From: CALREJ01 sp035547395
GTDB lineage: Bacteria; Patescibacteriota; Gracilibacteria; Peribacterales; Peribacteraceae
Assembly (NCBI GenBank): GCA_035547395.1
Contig: DASZVA010000015.1
Coordinates: 1 to 11,420 of the forward strand
Reading direction: 5' to 3'
DNA: 11,420 nt
In this document: positions 1 through 5,263 of the stretch, one piece after another
Layout of the letters: the number at the start of each line of letters is the position of its first letter
How positions within the stretch are numbered: the first letter of the stretch is position 1
The notes under the pieces: model-generated
Told to the model about the DNA's origin: nothing
The model's database searches: none
What the model saw: only the letters and a program-made list of their open reading frames with translations
Made by a program: the position numbers and the translations under genes

Positions 1-1
1 A

Positions 2-41
2 CCCCGCCGGTTCCCTAGCACCCCCGACACCCCCGTTACCC
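2..41 (-). other. Putative G-quadruplex tract (minus strand)
   Basis: Five cytosine runs of three to five bases lie at 2-5, 13-15, 21-25, 30-34 and 39-41, separated by 4-7 nt. The minus strand therefore satisfies the usual G3+N1-7 quadruplex pattern. No gene is evident here. One plus-strand frame is open from the window edge to about 127, but its composition (Ser/Thr/Pro/Arg from C-rich DNA) does not look like a real C-terminus. Quadruplex formation is inferred from pattern only. Confidence 0.4.
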
Positions 42-190
42 TCCTGACATCCCGCAGGAGACATCGCGCTCAAGAACTGAATAGCTGTAAGGTGACCATG
101 AATACATTGCTTCTATTGAGATTTTCAAAATGGAAATAGGCGATGTCGATGCTGTAAAAAGTTTTAATGATTTGACCATTATTGCAGGTC

Positions 191-326
191 GCGCCGATCA
201 GGGGGGTGTTGGGGGAGACCTGCTTTTTGTTTTTCGTCAGAAAAACAAGCGAACCGTCGCGAAGGGAAGCCCTGGACCGAGCGACGGTGAGCAGCAGGTC
301 GGGCGGAGCGGGTACTTGATCGGCGC
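191..326. other. Nested inverted repeats: three-way-junction element, possible structured RNA
   Basis: Four perfect helices nest without conflict. Stem A (191-200 with 317-326) has 10 bp. Stem B (217-224 with 293-300) has 8 bp and is exactly coaxial with A, leaving two symmetric 16-nt G-rich strands between them. Hairpin C (227-235 with 240-248) has 9 bp and a GTCA loop. Hairpin D (253-260 with 281-288) has 8 bp and a small apical stem at 263-273. The junction linkers are only 2, 4 and 4 nt. The 3-prime arm of B has a second copy at 184-190, so segment 217-223 has two mutually exclusive partners. Frames are open across it on both strands, but the predicted peptides look like by-products. I do not recognise a known RNA family. 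It could be a folded non-coding RNA, a cruciform-forming mobile repeat, or a relic of one; strand is unknown. Confidence 0.5.
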
Positions 327-340
327 CAGCGTTTTCTTTC

Positions 341-372
341 TCCACTTTCTTTGTCGCGACAAAGAAAGTGGA
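341..372. repeat. Perfect 32-bp palindrome
   Basis: The half TCCACTTTCTTTGTCG (341-356) is followed directly by its exact reverse complement (357-372), with no spacer. It follows the folded element at 191-326 by 14 nt. It could act as a terminator-like hairpin, a cruciform, or a dimeric protein-binding site. Translations across it (FFVATKKV, FLCRDKESG) resemble peptides I remember from spurious ORFs over dispersed repeats in other bacteria, which suggests a repeat family; that is recollection, not a search result. Confidence 0.75.
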
Positions 373-430
373 AACACATTGGACGAGCAAGAAATTGCAG
401 AAACCCCACATCGCGTCAAAGAAAGCGGAA
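354..430 (+). repeat. Imperfect 20-bp direct repeat, 57 bp apart
   Basis: The segment 354-373 (right arm of the 32-bp palindrome and its flank) recurs at 411-430 with 18 of 20 bases identical, the differences being A/T at position 6 and T/C at position 16. The spacing of 57 bp is a multiple of three, so the same plus frame reads RDKESG and RVKESG. The second copy lacks the left palindrome arm. This points to a duplicated or composite repeat rather than to a coding gene. Confidence 0.6.
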
Positions 431-478
431 TATCCAATAACTATCTTAAAATTGCTTTATTGTCATTTTCTTAATGTA

Positions 479-496
479 GGTTATTGCTAAATAACC
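479..496. promoter_or_regulatory. Inverted repeat over the -35 box, candidate operator
   Basis: GGTTATT (479-485) and AATAACC (490-496) are perfect inverted arms around a 4-nt centre. They completely cover the -35 hexamer at 484-489 of the promoter for the small exported protein. The position is typical of a repressor operator, but the binding protein is unknown and the site is inferred only from symmetry and location. Confidence 0.4.
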
Positions 497-512
497 AAAA
501 ATATGCTATAGT
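484..512 (+). promoter_or_regulatory. Extended -10 promoter for the small exported protein
   Basis: TTGCTA (484-489) is a 4/6 match to the -35 consensus, followed by an optimal 17-bp spacer and TATAGT (507-512), a 5/6 match to the -10. TG at 504-505 forms an extended -10 element. Transcription should begin near 519, giving a leader of about 32 nt. The leader has no Shine-Dalgarno; it is pyrimidine-rich and carries CTCCTCCT just before the ATG, the complement of a ribosome-binding site. Confidence 0.65.
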
Positions 513-550
513 ATTCACATAAATACATACTAATTCCTTCCCCTCCTCCT

Positions 551-811
551 ATGTCGGTTCATCCGCATAAGACCAGGTATGCGAAGCTCGTCTCCGCCTT
601 TGCGGCTTCGGCTTTCGCCCTCCTGATCATCGTGAGCTCGCAGCTGCAGGCCGCCAACAGCGCCACTGCCAGCGTTGTGGACCACGGTGTCACGATGACG
701 AACTACCGCCGCGTCGCCTGTCTGATGAGCAAGAAGGGCACGGTTGATACCAACCGCAGCCGCCTTCTCAACAAGGCATGTGCCATGGTAAAGACAACGA
801 AGACCAAGTAA
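551..811 (+). CDS. Small exported two-cysteine protein of unknown function
   Basis: An 86-residue protein I do not recognise. The N-terminus is a signal-peptide pattern: basic residues at 7-12, a hydrophobic core at about 13-30 and a likely signal peptidase I site after Ala34 (LQA). The mature part would be about 52 residues, strongly basic towards the C-terminus, with two cysteines (57 and 77) that could pair once exported. The ATG at 551 is the only start: the frame is closed upstream by a TAG at 509 and offers no alternative start between. It is monocistronic, with its own extended -10 promoter, a possible operator and a hairpin terminator. Supporting a real gene are the signal peptide, the promoter and the terminator; against it are the short length and the lack of a known family. 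A secreted structural or binding peptide is possible but not shown. Confidence 0.68.
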   Translation: MSVHPHKTRYAKLVSAFAASAFALLIIVSSQLQAANSATASVVDHGVTMTNYRRVACLMSKKGTVDTNRSRLLNKACAMVKTTKTK

Positions 812-821
812 TTCCGTCTTC

Positions 822-839
822 TTGCAAAGCGCTTTGCAA
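822..839. repeat. Perfect 18-bp palindrome after the small gene
   Basis: TTGCAAAGC and its exact reverse complement meet without spacer 10 bp after the stop codon of the small exported protein and immediately before the terminator hairpin. It may be part of a composite terminator or a binding site for a dimeric protein. Confidence 0.6.
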
Positions 840-840
840 T

Positions 841-872
841 AAGCGGTCTCCCGTTCGGGGCTGACCGCTTTT
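841..872 (+). terminator. Rho-independent terminator, possibly bidirectional
   Basis: AAGCGGTC (841-848) pairs with GACCGCTT (863-870). An inner CCC/GGG helix (850-852 with 857-859) is capped by GTTC, and the run TTTT at 869-872 follows. It lies 30 bp after the stop of the small exported protein and 27 bp beyond the 3-prime end of the convergent minus-strand glycosyltransferase gene, so it can end transcripts from the plus strand and perhaps from both. The U-tract is short. Confidence 0.65.
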
Positions 873-899
873 GCGTATGTGAGAGCTGAAAATCGATGC

Positions 900-2072
900 T
901 TACTTCCGTACAAACACGTCGGGCATTGAACCAACCTGCGTCCAGTACTGGTCGAAAACCGGCGGACAGACAGCCAGGCAGACAACCGCGCCGGCCGTCT
1001 GCAGAAGCTGCGGTTCATACCGTTTCACCTCAAGTGTGCCCGCATATTCCCACTCGTGTCCGAAGCTGCCGTTGATCAGAAGCGCACCCGAAGCATGCGC
1101 GACGGACAATTCCTGCATCACAAAAGAAGCCGTGGATGGAGGTGATACAGGCGGATAGAGCGCGAGTTGCACGATCGTTGCGATGACCGTGAAGACGCCG
1201 ATCGGAAGCATCGGCAAAAATCTCCGTCGCAGCACAACGATCACACCTGCAAGGAAGAGCGGCGTGAAGAGGATGGCGTAGTAGTCGTACCGTGCGAGAA
1301 GTACATAGAGAGCAACAAGCACGAAGCTGCCAATCAGCCCGAATGACCTGCTGCGCAGAATCCCGTAGGTTCCGACGATACTGAGGACAACGCTTCCGCC
1401 GAGTGCCCACACGCGCAGCGAATCCAGGATGCGCATCACCACCGTATCATCCGCATTTTTATGCGCCTGCAGCGTCATGCTCGCAAGCGCCAAGGGATTG
1501 CTGAATGTGTAGAGCGCGAGCAGCGCAAGCGGGATGAAAAACAGTAGCATCTGCAGAGGGGCGGACGACTTGCTGCGCCGCAGAAGCACCCAGACGGCGG
1601 GCGCGAAGAGCACGGCCTGATACGCGGTGAAGAGTGAGAGAATCCAGAAGAGCGCGATCCATCCGGCGTTGTCATGACGCTCGTCATCGCGCAGCAGCAG
1701 ATACAAAAAGACCAGCCCCTCGAGCGCCGTGAGCGGCGCCATCATGATTGTCCCCGCTTGATACACCATGGCACACCCGAGCAGCCAGCACATGGCAACT
1801 ACGATGCGCGCGGCGGGACGCAAGTCATGCACGAGCCGTAGCAGCAGCCACACCGACTGCACGAGGAGCGTGGCAAAGACGATCCGCCAGAAGAATTCCT
1901 GATAACTCCAACCATCGATGGAACTGAGAATGGCGCGCGCGAGCGGCGGATGCGGATAGGGAATGTTGAGCAGATATTTTGCTTCGTCCGTCCGTACGCC
2001 ATTGAATATTTGCAGGACCGCCAAAAAAAGCGCGTACAGCTCCAGCCACAGAGCGAGCATCACTTTACGCAT
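900..2072 (-). CDS. PMT/ArnT-like membrane glycosyltransferase (GT-C fold)
   Basis: An integral membrane protein of about 390 residues with nine or ten hydrophobic segments. Residues 29-44 carry an acidic DE pair in the first extracytoplasmic loop followed by PHPPL, the pattern of protein O-mannosyltransferases and ArnT-type enzymes that take a sugar from a polyprenyl phosphate. A soluble C-terminal part of about 85 residues follows, with two cysteines in VVCLAVC. It lies directly after, and overlaps, a DPM1-type synthase gene that would make exactly such a donor. Start choice: ATG at 2072 gives a positively charged MRK before the first helix and a 13-bp overlap. ATG at 2060 would give a TGATG overlap like the one at 11170, and 2111 is a longer option. 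The acceptor (protein, lipid or glycan) cannot be read from sequence. It ends opposite the small exported gene, sharing its terminator region. Confidence 0.8.
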   Translation of the reverse strand: MRKVMLALWLELYALFLAVLQIFNGVRTDEAKYLLNIPYPHPPLARAILSSIDGWSYQEFFWRIVFATLLVQSVWLLLRLVHDLRPAARIVVAMCWLLGCAMVYQAGTIMMAPLTALEGLVFLYLLLRDDERHDNAGWIALFWILSLFTAYQAVLFAPAVWVLLRRSKSSAPLQMLLFFIPLALLALYTFSNPLALASMTLQAHKNADDTVVMRILDSLRVWALGGSVVLSIVGTYGILRSRSFGLIGSFVLVALYVLLARYDYYAILFTPLFLAGVIVVLRRRFLPMLPIGVFTVIATIVQLALYPPVSPPSTASFVMQELSVAHASGALLINGSFGHEWEYAGTLEVKRYEPQLLQTAGAVVCLAVCPPVFDQYWTQVGSMPDVFVRK

Positions 2073-3052
2073 GGCGTGACGACGGATGATGTAAGCGAAA
2101 GATCCAAGCATGCAACGACGTCCGGGCCGCGCCGGTGTTCGTCATGAAGGACGCGGACGTGATCGGTCGTGACGCTCTGCACGAGCAGATCCGACACAAG
2201 CCAGCCGTTTTGATCAGCAGCATGCGTGAGCGCGGACTGGACCCGACTGCGCATATGCGCATCCGTGTAGAGAAGCCGCATCGCCCAGACTTTGGGCAGC
2301 AGCATCGCGAGGATGATGAGAGACAGCACGAAGAAAAGCGGGATCTGCGCAAAGCTGATCGTCTGCGCGAAACGCATGACGGCAATACGCAGAATCTGCA
2401 GCACGAAATCCCACTCCACTTTCAGATTTAATTTGCTCTCTCCGTGCTTGCGCGGCAAAAACGTCAGCGGCACCTCAAAGATGCGCGACTGGGGAGGCAG
2501 ATGCGCGAGCACTTCGAGCAGGATCTTGAAACCGGTCGGACGGAGCTTCGTTGCGATTCGATCGTACGACGCACTGTTGACTGCAAAGAATCCGCTCATC
2601 GGATCACTGGAATGCACCGGCGGCAGCCATTGGGCCAGCCTGGTGCCGGCTTTGCTGAGCAGCCGTCTGCCCGTCACCCATTCCCCCACGCTCCCGCCCT
2701 CCCGATAGCGCGACGCAACCGCGATATCGGCTCCGTTTTGGATTGCCTGATACAGATCGAGGAGAATATGGGGGTCATGCTGCAGATCGCTGTCCATGAC
2801 CGCGAGCACGTTGCCCTGTGCGATTGCAAATCCGTCGACGACGGCCGATGAAAGACCGCGATGATTTCTCCGCCGCAGCACGCGGACCGGATACTGTTTG
2901 CAAAGCTCCTCCGCCACCTCCCACGTGCGGTCGGGCGAGTCATCATCCACTACGATGATCTCGTGCGGAATCGCGAGCACTTTCTCCAATGCCGGAATCA
3001 GCTCCGGCAGATTCTTGGCCTCGTTGTAGGTGGGGAGGATGAGGGAAAGCAC
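2060..3052 (-). CDS. DPM1-type polyprenyl-phosphate glycosyltransferase (GT2) with membrane anchor
   Basis: A GT2-family protein of 330 residues that probably transfers mannose or glucose from a nucleotide sugar to polyprenyl phosphate at the inner face of the membrane. Visible motifs are PTYNE (7-11), the nucleotide-binding DDDSPD (36-41), the metal-binding DSD (87-89), and the DPM1-typical MSGFF (152-156), GFKILLE (174-180) and RKHGESKLN (201-209). One transmembrane segment follows at about 236-253, then a tail of about 75 residues that I do not recognise. This makes it longer than minimal DPM1 (about 240) and shorter than forms with a GtrA-like tail. The start is GTG at 3052; an in-frame stop lies just 9 nt upstream and no ATG fits. 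The gene overlaps the PMT-like gene, consistent with donor maker and donor user being translated together. Confidence 0.88.
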   Translation of the reverse strand: MLSLILPTYNEAKNLPELIPALEKVLAIPHEIIVVDDDSPDRTWEVAEELCKQYPVRVLRRRNHRGLSSAVVDGFAIAQGNVLAVMDSDLQHDPHILLDLYQAIQNGADIAVASRYREGGSVGEWVTGRRLLSKAGTRLAQWLPPVHSSDPMSGFFAVNSASYDRIATKLRPTGFKILLEVLAHLPPQSRIFEVPLTFLPRKHGESKLNLKVEWDFVLQILRIAVMRFAQTISFAQIPLFFVLSLIILAMLLPKVWAMRLLYTDAHMRSRVQSALTHAADQNGWLVSDLLVQSVTTDHVRVLHDEHRRGPDVVACLDLSLTSSVVTPCVK

Positions 3053-3060
3053 GGAATGAG

Positions 3061-3066
3061 TTTATA
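3061..3066 (-). promoter_or_regulatory. -10 box of a near-leaderless promoter for the GT2 gene
   Basis: Read on the minus strand this is TATAAA, a 5/6 match to the -10 consensus, separated by 8 nt from the GTG start at 3052. The expected transcription start would fall on or within a base or two of the start codon, matching the absence of any Shine-Dalgarno. No good -35 is seen. Confidence 0.45.
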
Positions 3067-3081
3067 GTTTTTAGTTTTTAG
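3061..3081. repeat. Heptanucleotide tandem repeat (TTTWTAG)3
   Basis: TTTATAG (3061-3067), TTTTTAG (3068-3074) and TTTTTAG (3075-3081) follow one another without gap in the 46-bp spacer between divergent genes. The array contains the candidate minus-strand -10 box and abuts the plus-strand one, so changes in copy number would alter the spacing of both promoters. Confidence 0.7.
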
Positions 3082-3084
3082 CGC

Positions 3085-3090
3085 TACACT
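3085..3090 (+). promoter_or_regulatory. -10 box of a near-leaderless promoter for the SDR gene
   Basis: TACACT matches four of six -10 consensus bases and sits 8 nt before the ATG at 3099. No convincing -35 is present at the usual distance, where the heptanucleotide array lies. No Shine-Dalgarno is possible in the remaining CCACACCT. Confidence 0.4.
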
Positions 3091-3098
3091 CCACACCT

Positions 3099-4028
3099 AT
3101 GAAAATCCTCGTCACGGGTTCCTCCGGCACGATCGGCACTCGGCTCTGCGAAGAGCTGCTGAAAGCCAGTCATGATGTCATCGGCGCGGATTGGGAGAAG
3201 TGTAAATGGAACGATGCGGTGGAAAAACTGCGCGTCGACATCGATCTGCGCAAAAGCGACGAGTACGGAAAGCTCCCGACAGACATCGATCTGATCATCC
3301 ATCTGGCCGCCAATGCGCGCGTGTATGAGTTGGTGGAGAATCCCGATCGCGCACTGGATAACGTCACCGACACGTTCAACGTGCTCGAGTTCGCGCGGAA
3401 GAACAACATCCGGCGATTCATGTTTGCGTCGTCACGCGAGACCTACGGCAATATTCATCTGCCGGACGGACAGAAGTACAGCGAGGACAAAGCGCACTTC
3501 ATGACGTGCGAGAGCCCCTATACCGCGAGCAAGATCGCCGGCGAGGCGCTCTGCGAAGCGTACAAACGCTGCTACAAAATCGATGTAGTAATCTGGCGGT
3601 TCTCTAATGTGTATGGCATGTATGACGATTCCATCCGCGTGGTGCCGCTCTTCTTCCGGCAGATGCGCGAGGGCAAACCCGTCATGGTCTATGGCAAGGA
3701 CAAGTGTCTGGACTTCACCTACATCGATGACTGCGTCAGCGGCATTCTGCTTGGGCTGGAGAAGTGGGACAGCGCCAAGAACGACACCTACAATCTGGCC
3801 TACGGCGAAGGCTCGACGATCCTGCGTCTGGCGGAACTGATGAAGGAATTGCTCGAGAGCGATTCAGAGATTGAAATCGGCACGGCCCGCACCGGCGAGG
3901 TAACGCACTACATCGCCGATATTTCCAAGGCCCGGAAGAAGCTGGGCTACAGTCCGAAGACGCCGTTCGAGGAAGGCGTGAAGAAGGCGGTGAAATGGTA
4001 TCTGGAGCATGAAAAAAGCATGAATTGA
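3099..4028 (+). CDS. NAD-dependent epimerase/dehydratase (extended SDR)
   Basis: A full-length extended short-chain dehydrogenase of 309 residues, acting in the cytoplasm on a nucleotide sugar. The Rossmann motif TGSSGTIG is at 6-13 and an acidic residue after the second strand (Asp31) favours NAD. LAANARV (69-75) is the usual substrate-side turn, SSRE (111-114) supplies the catalytic serine region, and Tyr141-x3-Lys145 is the catalytic pair. RFSNVYG (167-173) and the FTYIDD segment near residue 208 are typical of UDP-glucose 4-epimerase-like and dTDP-glucose dehydratase-like members. The exact substrate and whether it epimerises or dehydrates cannot be told. It is transcribed divergently from the DPM1-like gene across a 46-bp spacer, and its stop codon overlaps the -35 box of the next gene. 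ATG at 3099 is at the start of the first strand, so no earlier start is needed. Confidence 0.9.
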   Translation: MKILVTGSSGTIGTRLCEELLKASHDVIGADWEKCKWNDAVEKLRVDIDLRKSDEYGKLPTDIDLIIHLAANARVYELVENPDRALDNVTDTFNVLEFARKNNIRRFMFASSRETYGNIHLPDGQKYSEDKAHFMTCESPYTASKIAGEALCEAYKRCYKIDVVIWRFSNVYGMYDDSIRVVPLFFRQMREGKPVMVYGKDKCLDFTYIDDCVSGILLGLEKWDSAKNDTYNLAYGEGSTILRLAELMKELLESDSEIEIGTARTGEVTHYIADISKARKKLGYSPKTPFEEGVKKAVKWYLEHEKSMN

Positions 4029-4053
4029 CATAAATATAAATAAATGTTATTTT
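4025..4053 (+). promoter_or_regulatory. Promoter of the orphan GExH/GxxH gene, leaderless
   Basis: A perfect -35 consensus TTGACA (4025-4030) overlaps the stop codon of the SDR gene. After a 17-bp spacer comes TATTTT (4048-4053), with TG at 4045-4046 making an extended -10. Only 7 nt separate the -10 from the ATG at 4061, so transcription should start at or next to the start codon. Confidence 0.65.
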
Positions 4054-4060
4054 TTCATTA

Positions 4061-5146
4061 ATGGAACAATCCCATCATGTCCGGTGGATGCAACCGATTA
4101 TTAATCAGTTGGAACAAGACACCCCCCTTACAGAGGAGAAAAAAAGAGAATTTCAGAATACCATCGCACATGTTCTTGCAGAGAATCCAGCAAGTGAAAT
4201 GGCAAAGACTATTCGACAGCGGATTGCGCCTGTTTTGGAAAAAGTCGACTCAATGGCGAATGTGTTTGGTCAAGACCAGGCAATGACGATGATAGAAAGA
4301 ATGCGGACATTGCTTCGCAATCTCGGACAATTGGGAATGCAGTTGCCCACGATGCAGGAAAAATATAAACAGGAATGCCAGGCAATCTTCGGCCACACTG
4401 CGGACGGAAGAAGTGCGGCAATTCTTGGTGAATATCACGGCAATATGGAGAGCTTTGATGAGCTGTCGAAGATCGTTCTTGCACTGTCCGATGTCGATAG
4501 AAACGAGATTCTTATGGTCCTGGAGGAAGGACTCGCATCCTCCATGCCACTGGAAACAATGGAACGAAATGCCGAAAAAAGTATAGTGCCGAACGTTGCA
4601 CCGGGCGCCATGTACTGTGCGCACGAGATTGCCAAAATCGGAAATATCCCCGTTGAAGAATCGATCGTCACCTACAAAAACCGGCTTGCCATAGACCGAG
4701 CGGTTTTTCTGATTCAAAAACAATATCCGGGTATTCTTCGGGAAGAAGTCATCGCATGTTATATCAACGAAGGCGCGAGAAGTTACATGTCCACGACGCC
4801 GCCCGATATTTGGTTGCGACTACAGGATCAGGTTGTGCAATATATCGCTGAAAATTTCGCCTCTATCTGCAATGCAAACATCGATTCCATTCGGTTCGCA
4901 ATGAACAAGCATGAAATGCTGCATTTTTTACTGAAACCGATACCTGAACATGCGGCGAAGAATGAAATCCACTTCAATGAAACAATCGCAGGCCACGCAC
5001 TGCATCAGGCCATCGACGAAATAACCATAGAGAACATCCGGAAAGCATTGGAACGGCATCCTTCGGCAAAATGGATCGTCTGTTTTGCAGGCGCGTCACA
5101 CGTTAAGAGCATAAAACAGGGGCTGGGATTCACAGAGGAAGAGTGA
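4061..5146 (+). CDS. Orphan 361-aa protein with GExH...E...GxxH motifs (possible TraB/ChaN/EreA-like hydrolase)
   Basis: I do not recognise this protein as a named family. Residues 1-110 are helical and charged, without signal peptide or membrane segment. Then ILGEYHGN (121-128) is followed by a helix, a strand and LEEG (154-157), and the C-terminus has a strand ending in AGASH (343-347). This order (strand-GExH, strand-E, late strand-GxxH) is that of the TraB/Tiki, ChaN and erythromycin-esterase-like superfamily, in which these residues form the active site. The helical stretch between (about 185-330, with NRLAIDRA at 207-214) would be the insert. Function is open; peptidase, esterase or haem/metal-binding roles occur in the superfamily. 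The gene has lower GC than its glycan neighbours, its own strong promoter and no Shine-Dalgarno, which suggests separate acquisition. It runs convergent to the FAD gene. The coding call is firm; the family call is tentative. Confidence 0.82.
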   Translation: MEQSHHVRWMQPIINQLEQDTPLTEEKKREFQNTIAHVLAENPASEMAKTIRQRIAPVLEKVDSMANVFGQDQAMTMIERMRTLLRNLGQLGMQLPTMQEKYKQECQAIFGHTADGRSAAILGEYHGNMESFDELSKIVLALSDVDRNEILMVLEEGLASSMPLETMERNAEKSIVPNVAPGAMYCAHEIAKIGNIPVEESIVTYKNRLAIDRAVFLIQKQYPGILREEVIACYINEGARSYMSTTPPDIWLRLQDQVVQYIAENFASICNANIDSIRFAMNKHEMLHFLLKPIPEHAAKNEIHFNETIAGHALHQAIDEITIENIRKALERHPSAKWIVCFAGASHVKSIKQGLGFTEEE

Positions 5147-5152
5147 TTCCTA

Positions 5153-5263
5153 TCAGGCTTTTTCCTCCTTCGTCTCGTGATGGACCAGACTTCGCTCCGA
5201 TATGCGGAGCTTCGCCGGGCAAGCCATATCACTTCTTTTCCTCTTTGGTTTCGTGATAGACCA
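5153..5263 (-). repeat. Duplicated 3-prime tail of the FAD gene, with 24-codon ORF
   Basis: In the 82-bp spacer between convergent genes, 5160-5187 repeats 5236-5263 with 24 of 28 bases identical, offset by 76 bp. The second copy reads VHHETKEEKA and a TGA stop, against VYHETKEEKK in the FAD gene. Three of the four differences are synonymous in that frame. The copy lies at the end of a 24-codon ORF (5227 to 5153, minus) whose ATG is one base after the FAD stop. A GCTCCG/CGGAGC hairpin (5194-5199 with 5205-5210) sits in it, without a T-run, so it is not a clear terminator. I treat the ORF as a repeat product, not a gene. Confidence 0.6.

Noticed and set aside
70..474. Overlapping open frames on both strands (114 aa plus, 113 aa and shorter minus)
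   Set aside because: They run across the nested inverted repeats and the 32-bp palindrome, which keep frames open on both strands. The peptides lack any domain-like pattern and none has start signals.
530..1018. 162-aa minus-strand frame opposite the small exported protein
   Set aside because: It crosses the terminator hairpin and the end of the membrane glycosyltransferase gene and is rich in Arg/His/Cys, as expected of an antisense shadow.
3061..3081. Heptanucleotide array as a CRISPR or iteron array
   Set aside because: Units are 7 bp with no spacers and no replication gene is nearby, so neither a CRISPR nor an origin is supported.
5194..5210. Hairpin between the convergent orphan and FAD genes as a terminator
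   Set aside because: The stem is only 6 bp and no T-run follows on either strand; it belongs to the tail-copy repeat.
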